Assembly (NCBI RefSeq): GCF_033439725.1
Contig: NW_026944389.1
Span: 2,728,001 to 2,792,000, forward strand
Source of the DNA: Neurospora tetraspora
Taxonomy: Eukaryota > Ascomycota > Sordariomycetes > Sordariales > Sordariaceae
DNA length: 64,000 nucleotides
Reading direction: 5' to 3'
A program made the position numbers and the translations under genes. Position 1 is the first letter of the stretch; each line of letters opens with the position of its first letter. Shown here in pieces: positions 35,361 to 47,196 of this stretch. The notes beneath the pieces were generated by a model. The model was not told the origin of the DNA. It searched no databases and saw only the letters and a program-made list of their open reading frames with translations.

Positions 35361-36729
35361 ATGGCTGACTCAACGACCAACGGCGGGCAACCGCTCGATC
35401 TCCTCGTATTGGGGATGAACAGTGGCACATCGATGGTGAGTGAATAAACTGAAACGAAATACCGACTATGAAAACTGATGATGATATCAGGATGGTATCG
35501 ATTGTGCGCTGTGCCACTTCAGGCAAGAAACACCAGACTCGCCCATGCACTTCTCCCTCCTCAAGTACGGAGAGGCTCCCATGGATCTAGACCTGAAGAA
35601 GCGTGTTCTGTCCATCATCAAGCATGACCGGACATCTGCTTCCGAACTTTCAGAGGTGAACGTCCACCTTGGCGAGACATTCGCCGCTGCCGCGATCCAG
35701 TTCTGCAAGGAGAACGACGTGGACATCAAGAGCCTCGACGCCATCGGCTCCCACGGCCAGACCATCTGGCTGGCCAGCATGCCGGACGAGGGCATCCCCA
35801 GGTCTGCTCTGACCATGGCCGAGGGTACCTTCATGGCCTCGCGGACAGGAGTCACCACCGTGACCGACTTCCGTGTCTCCGACCAGGCCGCCGGCAGGCA
35901 GGGAGCGCCGCTGATTGCCTTCTTCGACGCGCTTCTGCTGCATCACCCTGGCAAGCTGCGCGCGTGCCAGAACATTGGCGGTATTGCCAACGTCTGCTTC
36001 ATCCCCCCCGAGGGCCCAGAGCACGCTTACGACTTCGACACCGGCCCGGGCAATGCTCTGATCGATGCCGTGGTCCGCCATTACACCGACGGAGTGCAAG
36101 AGTACGACAAGGACGGCGAGATGGGCAAGAGAGGAAAGATCAACCAGGAAATGGTGGACCGCTTCTTCACGAGGATACCGTACTTCAGCTGGGACCCGCC
36201 CAAGACGACAGGCCGTGAGGTCTTCCGCGATACTCTGGCAGACGACCTGATCAAGGAGGGTGCCGAGCTGGGCATGTCGCCAGATGACGTTGTTGCTACT
36301 GTCACCAGAATCACTGCCCAGGCCATCGTGGATCACTGGCGCCGCTATGCGCCCAAGGATCGCCCGGTTGACGAGGTCTTCATGTGCGGAGGTGGCGCGT
36401 ACAACCCCAACATTTGCGACTACATGAAGGAGCAGTTCCCGCAGGTCAAGATGTTCATGCTGGATGCCGCGGGTATTCCGGGCGGTGCAAAGGAGGCAGT
36501 CACGTTCGCGTGGCAGGGTATGGAGGCTGTTGTGGGACGAAGCATCCCGGTCCCAGACAGGGTCGAGACGCGCCGGCCGTACGTCCTTGGAAAAGTCAAC
36601 CCGGGAGAGAACTACCGGAAGGTGATGACGAAAGGCATGTTGTTCGGTGCGGGACGGGAAAAGCTGGACCACGTGAAGGAAATGATCAACTATGTGGACG
36701 GTAAAGTGTTTGATAACAAGTGGGCATAG
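35361..36729 (+). CDS. AnmK-family anhydrosugar kinase (levoglucosan kinase-like)
   Basis: Exons 35361-35435 and 35491-36729 (55-nt intron), 437 residues. The family (UPF0075/AnmK, ASKHA fold) opens a 1,6-anhydro ring and phosphorylates the sugar with ATP. Motifs in order: [12 protein letters not shown] (ATP phosphate loop, intron after Met25), [11 protein letters not shown] (~128), [17 protein letters not shown] (~180), [15 protein letters not shown] with the likely catalytic Asp at about 208, CGGGAYN (~323) and [12 protein letters not shown]. Bacterial AnmK recycles anhydro-MurNAc; fungi lack peptidoglycan, and the yeast Lipomyces starkeyi uses a homologue on levoglucosan, so that or a related anhydrosugar is the likely substrate. 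It is divergent from a sugar transporter and convergent with a regulator gene 106 nt away. Ancient gain from bacteria is plausible for the family. Confidence 0.9.
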
Positions 36730-36835
36730 ATGTTGATAGTTTTAAAAAAAACAAAAAGCGAGTCGTTTTCAGGCATCTTTGTATTCCCTCCTTGACGCCA
36801 TTACACCTGTTGCCGGCAGCCATTCCATTACATGC

Positions 36836-38842
36836 TCAGAAAGATAGATAGCTATTTGACATGGCAAACGGCCAAGTCCAGTCTTGCAGCAGCTCGTCAG
36901 GAAGTTGGAATTGGGCCGATAAGTCAGGGACTGCCGCTTCGTCCCAACTGTTCTTCGATGTGCCCTCTCGAAAGTCGGAAGCAGAGATATCCGCGGGATG
37001 TTGTTGTGCTTGGGTAGCTCGCCCACCACCTCGGGAACCTATGTACTCTTCAATGCGCCCAACAAGACTTCGAATCCTCTGCCCAGCGCCGCCACTTCGA
37101 TGAAGGCAAGCTTCCAGGCTTTCCAGCAGCACGGCCATGGAGAGAAGCAGGTCCCGTACGACGCAGCATGAGCTTTCTGATAGCGGTCCTTCCATGACCG
37201 ACCCCAGAATGGTGCCAATCCCGCCGATGTGGTATATCAGAGGCGCGCTGATTGCTCTCAGGTATGGCTTGGGTACCTGGTGGAAAGTAGCCAATATGTC
37301 ACTTACAACGGAGCACTTCCTTTCCACATCAAGATCAGCCTCGAGAGAAAGGGAGACCATCTTCAGGAGAGCCATCGTCGCTTGAATGTTGGCGGCTTGG
37401 AATCCGTAAATATCTTTAGCTGGATCGCCGGTAGCCGGCTGGAGTTGCTTGAAAATGGGCGGCAAGGTCATGTACAGCTCGTTAACGCGATCCTGGCTGG
37501 ACACGTTGAGGGATGGAGTCGATACAGATTCGGCCACCAAGTGGAATCTCGAAGACCGAGTTCGCAACCTGCTCAAGTTATGCTCCAAGATACGATATAG
37601 ATCCGTGGTAAAGTTCCACCCGACTATCCAATGGGTTCTCTCCAAAGGCGCGCTTTCAGTTTCGTTACAGTTCCTGCCTGTAGGATACTCGACTTTCGCA
37701 TGGCTTTCTTGAAAATGGATGCAGCCATCCCAGACAATTGACGAGAGGACATCGAGCGTGTAGAATGACCAATACTACATCTGTCAGTACAGACTACAGT
37801 AGAGTGGGTGCTGGAAGTCGGGAGCGTTCCGCGGCGCACAACAAACATACCAATCTCCGACGCTCTTCTCTCTCTGTGGGATGTAATCCAGTCGGCCAGT
37901 TGGATTCGTCGTGCCACTGGTTGATGGCAAGCATGGTGAAATAATGGCCGATGTACATCTGCATCGCTCCGATCCTGGCGTCTTGAAGGCTTGCGAGCGC
38001 CAATAGCGCAAGGCCTCTAAGGTAGTCAAAGTCCTGACATTGAAGAAGGTCTTTGGGAAGTGCTTCTTCTGCGGCGGCAAAGAACATCTGTGCTGGCATT
38101 ATTCCCACCACATCCTGGCCACCACTTGGCGCGCCGTCCCTCACACGAGCTGAAGCAAGCGCACAAGCCGCCATCACAGAACAGAAGAATGCACGGCTGC
38201 GACAATGTTCCAGCATTTCAAGCCTCTGATCGAGCCTGACGGGGTCAAAATAGGGAAAGCTAGACCCGCGCGTATCAGGAATTGTATTCACTTTTGCAAC
38301 GCGACGTCAAACAGGGGACTCACATGGGGTAAACGGTCTTGTGGTAGACAGATAGCAGCTTCTTGATGACTGAGGTGGAAGTTCGGGCGAAGCCTTGCCA
38401 TGCTGGGCTCAGAGGCTCACTCCGGCGCTCGTTTGTAGCGGAGCTGCTTGCGTCGGCCAAGTCCATACGGTCATCGTCGCCGACCTGGGGTGGCTGAGTA
38501 GTAGATGGAAGTGCAACAAGCTCTTCAGGATGAACCCGTCGAGCTTCGCTAGCGATACCTTGGCCATCATCTGGACGATCGCCTGGTCCTGCCGTCTTTG
38601 GAGAGCTTCGGCCACGCCTCAAGGGCCGAAGATAGGTGCATGAGATATCGAATTCGGCACAGTTTTGACAACGACTCGGGTCTAGCAGATTTTCCTGGCA
38701 TTTGATCCGACGTTTATGGCAAAAATCACCTGAGAATATGTCAGCTGGATCGCGAAGGTCTCTTTGTACATCTGAATCTGCCAGCTGCCTTACATGCCCT
38801 CGAATTTCGCAGCAGTCGGCGGGGTCTATGAGATGCTGGCAT
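36836..38842 (-). CDS. Zn(II)2Cys6 transcription factor with fungal_trans domain
   Basis: Exons 38842-38794, 38729-38324, 38259-37851 and 37774-36836 (introns 64, 64 and 76 nt), 600 residues. The zinc cluster is C17-x2-C20-x6-C27-x9-C37-x2-C40-x6-C47 (CDFCHKRRIKC ... CQNCAEFDISC). The first Cys codon is split by intron 1. A Ser/Pro linker is followed by the fungal-specific regulatory domain (YPIFPYFDP, CALASARVRDG, QARIGAMQMYIGHYFTMLAI, EERRRLYWSFYTLDVLSSIVWD). The last 200 residues are helical. The ATG in MPASHRPRRLLRNSRA gives the usual short basic lead-in to the cluster. It probably acts in the nucleus on nearby genes. Candidates are the kinase/transporter pair, whose promoter carries spaced CCG triplets, or the ABC transporter downstream in coordinates. 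Which one is inference. Confidence 0.9.
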
Positions 38843-39238
38843 CTGATTCAGGTCGGAGGTATAAGCATGGTAGGTATCGCGATAGATGATGACGAGGAAA
38901 CATACATTATCGACACCAAACGGGGCCTTGTAATGCATGATCCTTGTAATGCATGACTGCTGTGCCTCCAATGGTTTACGTAATCAAAAACAGTGCTAGT
39001 CGGTTAGATCGGTCTAGAACATGTAGATCCAATCATGCTTCCAACTCAGGGGGGTGCGAGCGTATCGCACTTGGGAAATCCCACTTTTCAATAACAATGT
39101 TCGTCGGTCAACTTCAAAACTTCGAACCCTCGCATCTACCCTCCGCAACACGATATAATAAAGTAAAATATCGGTAACAGAGTTGGGGAAACAGACAGGC
39201 ACTGACCACCTCCCCAACGGGTAGAGTAAAAAGCCCCC
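38843..39238. other. Intergenic region between regulator and ABC transporter
   Basis: Upstream flank of the regulator and 3' flank of the ABC transporter. It contains a 15-bp tandem duplication (CCTTGTAATGCATGA at 38926-38940 and 38942-38956). No gene is seen. Confidence 0.6.
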
Positions 39239-42200
39239 TCATACCCCCATCTCCTCCAACACCCCCTCCAAATCCTCTCCCTCCCCACTAAACCTAACCA
39301 TCTCCCAAAACACCCCCTTATCCTTATACAACTCCCCCGGCGAACCCACCTCCACCACCCTCCCTCCGCCCATCACCACAACCATGTCATAATCAATAAT
39401 CGTCCTCAACCGATGTGCAATCGTCACCAGCGTCCTTGTCTTCTCATCCCCGGCGTCGAGTTCCTGTCGCAGTGCCACTTGGACCCCCCTATCCGTCTCG
39501 TAATCCATGCTCGCCGTTGCCTCGTCTAGGAGCATCAGCTTGGACTTGCGGACTAGGGCCCGGCATAGGGAGAGGACTTGGCGCTGGCCGTGGGAGAAGT
39601 TCTCGCCTTTGGCTAGGACGCGGGTGTCGAGGGAGAGGGAGCCGGGGGTGGGTGAGGAGGAGGAAGGGGAGGAAGAGAGAAGGGGGGTTCGTTCGGTTGG
39701 TACCATCGGGTCGTTGCCGTCAATCGTCTCGGTCCCGTTGATACTGTTATCACTGCTGCTCTCGCGGAAATCAAAGGACGCAATGCCGGTGCAGGACCTC
39801 AGGGCGCTCTCTAATGTTTGAACGGGCACGGTGCCGGATGGGTCGAGGTTCGTTCTGACGGTGCCGTTGAATAGTGTGGCTTCTTGGGGGATGATGGTCA
39901 GTGCCTGCCGAAGTCTCTTGAGTGAGATTCTCGTAATGTCGACGCCGTCGTAAAGGATTTGCCCGCAGACGATGTGGGTAAAGCGGAGGAGGGAGAGGAC
40001 GAGCTAGAGGATAGAACGGGATGGTTAGCCTAGCTGTTCTCTATGAGAAGTACATGGGCAGAAGGAGTTATAGATGTGGAGATGTCGCTTACTGTGCTCT
40101 TTCCTGAGCCTGTACGTCCCACAACGGCAACCCGTTGACCAGCCTTGAATTTAAGACTGATGTCCTTCAGGATGTCAGGGCCGTCAGGGTCGTATCTGAC
40201 CGTAACGTTGCGGAACTCAATCGCGCCTGCCCTTGGCCAATCCTCAGGAACTTCAAGCAAAGAAGAGTCTTCATGGCTTTCGCTATCGGTGTCGGGTTGA
40301 CGCAAGCCGCCTTTCTCGTCTTCGGCAGGAAGCTTGACGTACTCCTCAACGCGATGGAACTGTCATGGGATTAGCTCAGGTCCATCAAGATGCTTGTGAC
40401 CAAGGTAAATAGAAGCAACAAAACTTACACTCTGCAGCTCGACCTCCAAATCATTCATAAACCGCACCAAAACCAGAATCTGCGTATTCAGGCCCGTCGC
40501 ATTGCTCAGCGAAAAGCCCACCAATCCAGCCTCCACAACACCGACCTTCCACAGTGCAATCGCACCAGCAGAGACAGTGACCAGCGCCGCGACAAAGTCG
40601 ACCCGAACACCGACCCACCGATTCAGGTTAAACGAAGTTTCCTGGGACCGCGAGAAAGACCTTAACCGGTCCGCCAACTGATCACGGAACGTCTCGGGCA
40701 TGTTCTGTCTGGCACGGATAACCGCTAGACCAGACAAGCTGCCACTAAACTGGGAGAAGACGGGGCTCTGGCTGGATGAGACCAACCGCTTGAGGACGAC
40801 AGCTGTTCGGATGTACATCTCGCCGCAGAGGATACCTATTCCGACCGTGCACAGGGCAGGGAGCATGAAGATAGGCATGATGGAGCTGACGGCTCCGACA
40901 CGAAAGAAAATGGCCATGCCAGCGTCGATGAAATATCGGACGACTGTGCTTAGTTGACTGTCCCTGTTTGTTTTGGAATTGATTGGTTAGCATTGGGTTT
41001 CGTAATTTGAAGAGCAAAGGACAAATACTCACAATGACCCAACATCTCGGCTGAACCGATTAACAACCCGTCCCACTGGTATGTTCTTCCACCAGCCCAG
41101 CGAGACATTCAACACTCCCTCTATGAGTCCCCTGTGTAACTTGCGTGCGGCCAGCCATGCACCTCGGTTGAAGATCAACCAGCTGATTCCGCTTAGGAAG
41201 GCCTGGCCGACGTTGAACGCAGCGTAAATGGTGATATAAAAGGCAACATTAACAGCCTCTTTCTTGTTGTAGGCATTGACCCAAACTGAGAGCCACCAGG
41301 TCGTTCCAAGAAGGACAGCATTGGCAATGACATTACTGGCGAGAGCTAGAATAACGTACCCAGGGCCACCCCAGTGCAGCATGTACCTGAGGACTAGTCG
41401 CATGGAGCATTGTCAGCTAAGACCCCGGCGCGGGAGGAAAACATGTAAAAAGTGGGTATGGGTCTTACAAGTAAAGCGTCCTGATGTTCCGCTGGCACTC
41501 ATCTCATTGGATATTTCGTCTTTGATCTTGGGAGAGCCCGCCCGGTTTTCGCCCTTTAAGGTGGTTGTACTCTCTTGGGACTCCTCATTGTTGGTGGTTC
41601 CGTATTCCAGTTCCACAGGTGTGCGGACAACACCAATGTTCCTTTCAATGTTCTTGACCGTTCCGGCTTCCATTGTGATTGCGAGATCGGCTTGGGAAGC
41701 TACCCAAGGCATTTGAGTTACCAGAACGACGGTCCTGCCCTTGAGCATATCACTGCAGAAGGAATGCTTCCACAGAGACGCAGCCGTTTTGGCGTCAAGG
41801 GCAGAGAAGATGTCGTCCAGCAGCAGTAAGGGGGCCTTGGAATAGAGAGCTCGGGCAACTGCCACTCTTGACTTTTGTCCCCCGGAAAGTGAGGTGCCAT
41901 TTTCTCCAACCTCAGTCAAGTCTCCTTTGGGAAGCTCTTCAAAGTCCAAGCCCAAGCAGCATGCCTCAATAACCCTGTCATACCTGACCTGTTCAAAAGG
42001 AGCGTGGAATAGGATGTTGTCGCGTATTGTCTCGCTCTGAAGCCACGGTGTCTGGGAGGCAAAAGCGACGTCGCCGGGCCTGGTCACCGTTCCCTCTGCA
42101 AGGGTGGTCTCTCCCAAGATAGACAACAAAAGGCTCGTCTTCCCACTCCCGCTCTGACCATTAATTATGTTGAGGCCGCCCTCTACAAAGTCGATGGAGA

Positions 42201-44147
42201 TATCTTTTAGCAGAAAAGGTGCCCTCTTGCTCCGCCGGAAAGTCGCTTTCTCGATCTGCAAGGGACCTTCTGGGTACTGGGTTAGCGGTGCTGTATTTGA
42301 GTAAAATTTGTCCAAACGCTCAATCGAGACATGTGCGTCAGTAAGGTTTCGTGATATCGAGGATACAAATTCCAGATTCCGCCGCAGGATCGTAACCACG
42401 GACAAAGTGGTGAAGGCGATAGGAGCAGTGAGAGGCTGCTTGATCACCCCGATGTACAGGCTGAAGATGAGCAGTAGGGTGATGACGGGGATAAGCTCGA
42501 CACACTGTCCGAGAAGAGCGTGCCATAGGCAAATGTGCCAAAGTTCCTTTTGCTCATTCTCTCGCGCTTCCTGAATGCGTTTAATGATGGCATCCTCCCA
42601 CGAGAAGTACTTGATAGCTTTGATGGCTTCGAGGTACTCGGAGATGAGAGATATGCGTGAGTCCTGCGCCAGCTTGACCTTGCGTTGCGTCTTGCCCATC
42701 ATGCGGGCAATCCAGACTGGGAAGGACATGGAGAGCACCAAGAAGGCGAGACCGACCAAACTCGTCCACCCGACCATCTTATAAAGGCCGATGATGCTGA
42801 TGACAATGCCTACGGGCACCCCGACAAAGCCCGTGACGGCATCTCGAGCCTTAAACACGGCATCAACGTCACTTGCCATCAGATTGGCCAATCTTCCTGC
42901 CGACGTGCTTTGCGTTCTTTGCTCTTTGGCACCCCTTGTGGCGATGTCATTGATAACATCGTCTTCGAGTTCCATACTCGACAAGGCCCTGTGGTAAAGC
43001 TCTTGGGTCATGGCCGACTTGAGGCGGACGACGAGTCTGGTTGACGTAAAGACGTACTGATGCGTGGTGATTGACTTTCCCATAAGACCCATGAAGAGCA
43101 GTGCAAGCCAAATGACGGGATGTAGCACAGCATCATTGGGGGATGATATATAGGTTAGGATCTGGTACATGGCAAAAGGGGCGACAAGTTCGACGGCGAA
43201 TGAGGAAGCGATCCAAAAAGACATGGCAACGATTTCGCTGCGCTGGAAGGAGAGGACTGTCCACAAGGTCGTTTTGTATCTCTCACGGACCTTGAGAATC
43301 CTGTCAAGTAGGAGTGAGGGCTCATCATACCAAGGAAGTCCTGGAATGTCATCCATGTCGACTTGGGTGCGCCAACCTTTCCAGATCAGCGGAGTCAGCC
43401 AGCCAAAGCTGAAGTAGCGGACGAACCAACTGCTTGTTTCTTCGGGAGTAGGCTGTGCCTCGGAGATGTGTTTGTACACGGCCATATTTTCGGTGGCAGG
43501 CGGAGGTCCCCACTCTCTTGGAGTCACGAGCGCAATGAGCGATGCGAATGCTAGACTTCCGATAGCCCCAATCCCCGCGTTTTCAACCTCCTCGTCCGAC
43601 CTCATCCTGAGAGAGGGGAGGAGATGGGCTGTGGTCAAGGTAACTAGCGAGGTGAAGAGGAGGAAGTTGATTTGATGCAAGCTCACGCGCTGCCATTTTG
43701 GCGTGGCTAGCAAACGGGCAAGACCTAGAAGAAAAGCCAGGCCGACAGGAAGAGCATCGTACCAGTACTGATGGTAGCGGTACCCGCTAATAAGGGTGAA
43801 GGTGAAGGCAGCGCCGCGTGAGAGTTGAGAAAAAATCTCATAAGGCAGACTGAATCGGACTGCCTTTGTGGTTTCTGGGATGTTGACCAAGGAACTGTAG
43901 CGGCAGGTGGTCTCTATTGCTGTCCATAGAAGGACGAAGGCAGCAAAACAAGTCTGGATGACGCCCGACTTGGCGATGCGCGAGGCCTCGAGGACCCAGT
44001 CAGCGTCCGGACTTTTAACCATGTCATTAGCAGATGATACATGTGAGAGAAGCTCGTATGGACTTACCTCTGTACGTGAAACTGGCCATGGTATATATCG
44101 CGACTTGGGATGCCCAATGGGGCCCAGTAACGGAGAGCCCAATCCAT
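39239..44147 (-). CDS. ABCC-type (MRP-like) ABC transporter, full length
   Basis: Exons 44147-44068, 44011-41469, 41393-41033, 40963-40429, 40359-40093 and 40003-39239, 1516 residues. Arrangement is TMD0-like N-terminus, TMD1, NBD1, TMD2, NBD2. NBD1 has Walker A GQSGSGKTS (~647), signature LSGGQKSR (~741) and Walker B LLLLDDIFSALD with Asp in place of the catalytic Glu. NBD2 has Walker A GRTGSGKST (~1253-1262, an intron directly after the Thr), signature FSHGQRQ (~1396), Walker B LMLLDEATASMD and an H-loop AHRLRT. One degenerate and one canonical site is usual for ABCC. The linker before NBD2 signature is Ser/Glu-rich. Members export drugs or glutathione conjugates, or load vacuoles; the substrate here is unknown. 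The ATG at 44147 (MDWALRYWAPLG) gives an 80-nt first exon in phase. Confidence 0.92.
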
Positions 44148-44431
44148 GATGTTGAGGTCAGACAAGCCAAACAATCGCTGGACCATGGTGTTGTTGGCAA
44201 CCTCTTTTTATGAGCCAGACTCTGAAAGCAACTGTTTGACGATGGCGTGCATTATCATTCAGCTGAGTGGGCCTGGCCGTTGAGTCGCACCCGGGGATTG
44301 GTGGATATAACATCAGAGTGTGGGTGGAACGGATGATCTTTGCGGGTGTACGTGTAGTGACGATGGGAATTTGTGTTGAAGCCATCACCATGTCTTGGCT
44401 TCCTTTCTTGGCACAAGGTGGATACGATCTA

Positions 44432-44692
44432 CAGTCCAGTACTGGAAAGTTTGTTAGCGCGAAACTCGGCAGCTGAGGGAATAGAAACAGGGGAATTGAT
44501 TGGCCTTGGAGGCTATTTCACTGCGAACGTGGAGAAGAACACTTCGAACTCTCGCACAACGACCACCTCGCCGCCCCACTTCCACCGTCTCAAGCACCAC
44601 TCATGGTGTTGACCTGCCGAGAGAATCCTACCTGACCCGTACTTACCTCCAAAGTACTGTATCACGCCAACAAACTCTCCAGGGCTGGATTG
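44432..44692. mobile_element. Tc1/mariner-type MITE, copy C (261 bp)
   Basis: Starts CAGTCCAGTACTGG after TA (44430-44431) and ends CCAGGGCTGGATTG before TA (44693-44694). GGA(A/G)AGTTTGTT(A/G)GCG follows inside both ends, and the internal CAGGGG...ATTGGCC motif matches copies A and B. It lies about 285 nt upstream of the ABC transporter start codon. Confidence 0.85.
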
Positions 44693-44929
44693 TATACATG
44701 GCTAGATATTTTCGACACTCAAACTGTTGAACCATACGGAGGAGGTGATTACGAGTGAAAGCGAGAGACGACGAAAGTGGTGGTGAATGTCTTGATTGAT
44801 TTAAGAGAGAGAGAAACAAAAGGAGAAAGGGACAAAGTCCAACTATACCTATATACAGGTTAAGGTTGAGGATGTGATGAACGGCTTTCCGAACGGCATA
44901 CTCAGCCACCTACGCATGGCCCTTGCGTT

Positions 44930-45032
44930 TCTCTTTGTACCTGCGGGTCCAAATGGTTGTGACATCCCCACCACACTTACCCACCCACCCATTATAATGT
45001 CACACCATTTGGACCCACAGGGTACAAAGAGA
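44930..45032. mobile_element. 103-bp hairpin element with 36-nt arms
   Basis: The arms TCTCTTTGTACC...GTGACAT (44930-44965) and its inverse (44997-45032) pair almost fully, with one substitution and two single-base gaps, around a 31-nt C-rich loop. It is a minimal MITE or a foldback element. TA is found inside both arms (TTGTACC / GGTACAA), so the true ends may lie there. Confidence 0.7.
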
Positions 45033-47196
45033 CTGCGCCACGTGTGGCGGCGGAGCGGATGGTGGCTGACATCAGAGCACGACTGTCATGAGAAACTACG
45101 GCAAGGCCCGGGAACCTGGGCTGGAAGGTGCCCTGGCGGGACTTATCTCAGTGATCAGATTGTCCTTCTTGGGCATGTGTATGTTTGGGTCCTTGTATTC
45201 GGTTGCCAGGGCCAAGACCCTTTCGGGGTCCGTGCTTTTTTATCTTTCATTGTAATCCTCTGTATAGACCTACTTATGGAACTAAATGCTTAAGAAAGAC
45301 GTCCGAGTTCCCGATGTGGACTTTCTTAGAAAAGTGGTCATAGACTAACCAGAATTGTAGAATCACTACCATATTACAGCATATTAACAATACAATATAT
45401 ATAAATAAAATACATATTGAAGATGGCCTCAGCGAGAGGAATCTAATAGTGTAACTAGTTTTTTAATACGAGTATAGGAAGTATAAATAGTTAATCAAAA
45501 GGTAATTTTGAGGAGTGGTCATAGGTCCAGTCCTCCATCTTCAAGTCCGTATCTGAATTCATATCGAAAAAGAAAAGCACCAATAGAAAGCTGAAGTTCT
45601 AAAGATCAAAATGAGCTCAAAATCTACGTGATGCGGCCTGTTTTGATGGAATTGGTGATTTCTGGGTTGGATTGTGAACATCTTTATGGTTGGGTCTACG
45701 TCTTAAACTCAGACCTGAAGGAAGAATACCATAATAGATTCCAAATTGGGAATAACGCAGTAACATAAATTGAAATTACAAAATTACAGTAACCCCGACT
45801 GATGGTCTGAGCGCTGAGATAAGGCGGGACGTGGTTGTGGGTGGTCAATTGGCCAGTCATAGCGCTTGGCTGGCAGCTGTTGGGATGTTTCCAGGTTACT
45901 CCGCGAATTTCCTGGAAAAGGCAGATGCTACGGTGTCAATGGTCAAGCTCGGGCCTAATCGGGTTGTGTTAGGTAGGTGCAGTGGGTTGGGTGGCATACA
46001 TACCCGACCCTCCCTCGCTCCTTCTCATATTCTTGATGTTGCGGCTTCCACTTTGTTATAGCACGACCATCGAACAACCGGTTTTTGAGGCTCCGGTTCT
46101 CGAAAAGGATGTCTCAAGGGAACAAGACACAGGTAGTCATTGGAGAAAACTGACACCACCACATCACCCATGCCCTTCCCCGAACCCAAAATAGACACCT
46201 CAGACGTGGGGGCAAAACTAGCATGAGTGTAGTTGTTGAAGGGCTTGAACTCATGCCTTGGTTAGAATGGGCAGAGACTTGATGGCCAGCGAGTGATAAT
46301 CAAGAACATCTGGACTTAGCATGTTTTTGTATCGAGAGTGTCCCGTCGTTGCACAACATATCAAGAAGCTGGAATCGACTTCGTGTAGCTTCCTTGCATA
46401 ACCTCGTGTTTTGATGCTGTGGAAACCACTTGCCTTTATACCTGGTTTGAATGGGTCGACGCAATGTAAGAAGTCATGATGCCAGGTCGAGTATTTGACT
46501 GCAAGGGAAGGAGCACAAGAGACGACGGGAACCCCAGACACTTGCAACAATAAGACCGGCAAGTGCCATGATGTTTCCTTTTGCTCTTGCTCTCCATTCA
46601 AAGAGGATCGGTAGACAATCGGAAGGTGGCCATCCGTGGGTGATGATATCCATCTTGATGGAAACCTCCAAGTTCTGAGTAGCTCTGTCAATATATCCCC
46701 ATACCACCGACATCTTTGTCCCTTACAAGCATCAACAGCATTGTGTTTGCTATCCTTACTTCTCTTCCTACTCCTTTCAAGTCAGCACCTATCAATATCC
46801 TAGAATCACGATACAAGACCTTACCTCTACCTCCGATCGCCGCAGTGTACTAAACACAATACGTTGTGTTCCCTTGACCAGCATTCCTCAACCATCATCA
46901 AACATCGTTCCTGCCCAAGACTTACGTTATTCTTTCTGCGTCTTCTTCTTCGGTAACACGTCCCAAGCTAGTGTATAAAGCCAGTTTATCCTCGCCCCAG
47001 ACCATCTCTCCCGTCTTCTTTCGAACTTTTGGTCCACCACCCCGACTCTGTTTGGTGATTCTTGGACTCGTCACTTTGGTCGCTCAACTTTGGGCCTCGC
47101 TTTTGTCAACGGTTTTGACCCATTACCGACTCAGCCTCAACATCGATACCTCTTTTTGAAAGTTGGACAGCAAAGTTACAGCCATAACCTGCCGCA

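Larger units (their letters stand above)
44148..47196. other. Intergenic region with two inverted-repeat elements
   Basis: No supported gene. It holds MITE copy C (44432-44692), the hairpin element at 44930-45032 and a locally AT-rich patch at about 45350-45500. The segment 46710-47196 is CT-rich with a possible TATAAA at 46974-46979, and looks like the promoter and leader of the GH17 gene. A 146-codon frame on the - strand (46251-46691) lacks motifs. Confidence 0.5.

Noticed and set aside
35650-36672. 340-codon - strand frame opposite the anhydrosugar kinase
   Set aside because: GC-rich codon bias of the real + strand gene keeps the antisense frame open; the antisense product has no motif.
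46251-46713. Two overlapping frames on the - strand, one starting MSVVWGYIDR
   Set aside because: No domain, no hydrophobic or repeat pattern and no partner exon. The two frames compete for the same bases, so neither is favoured.
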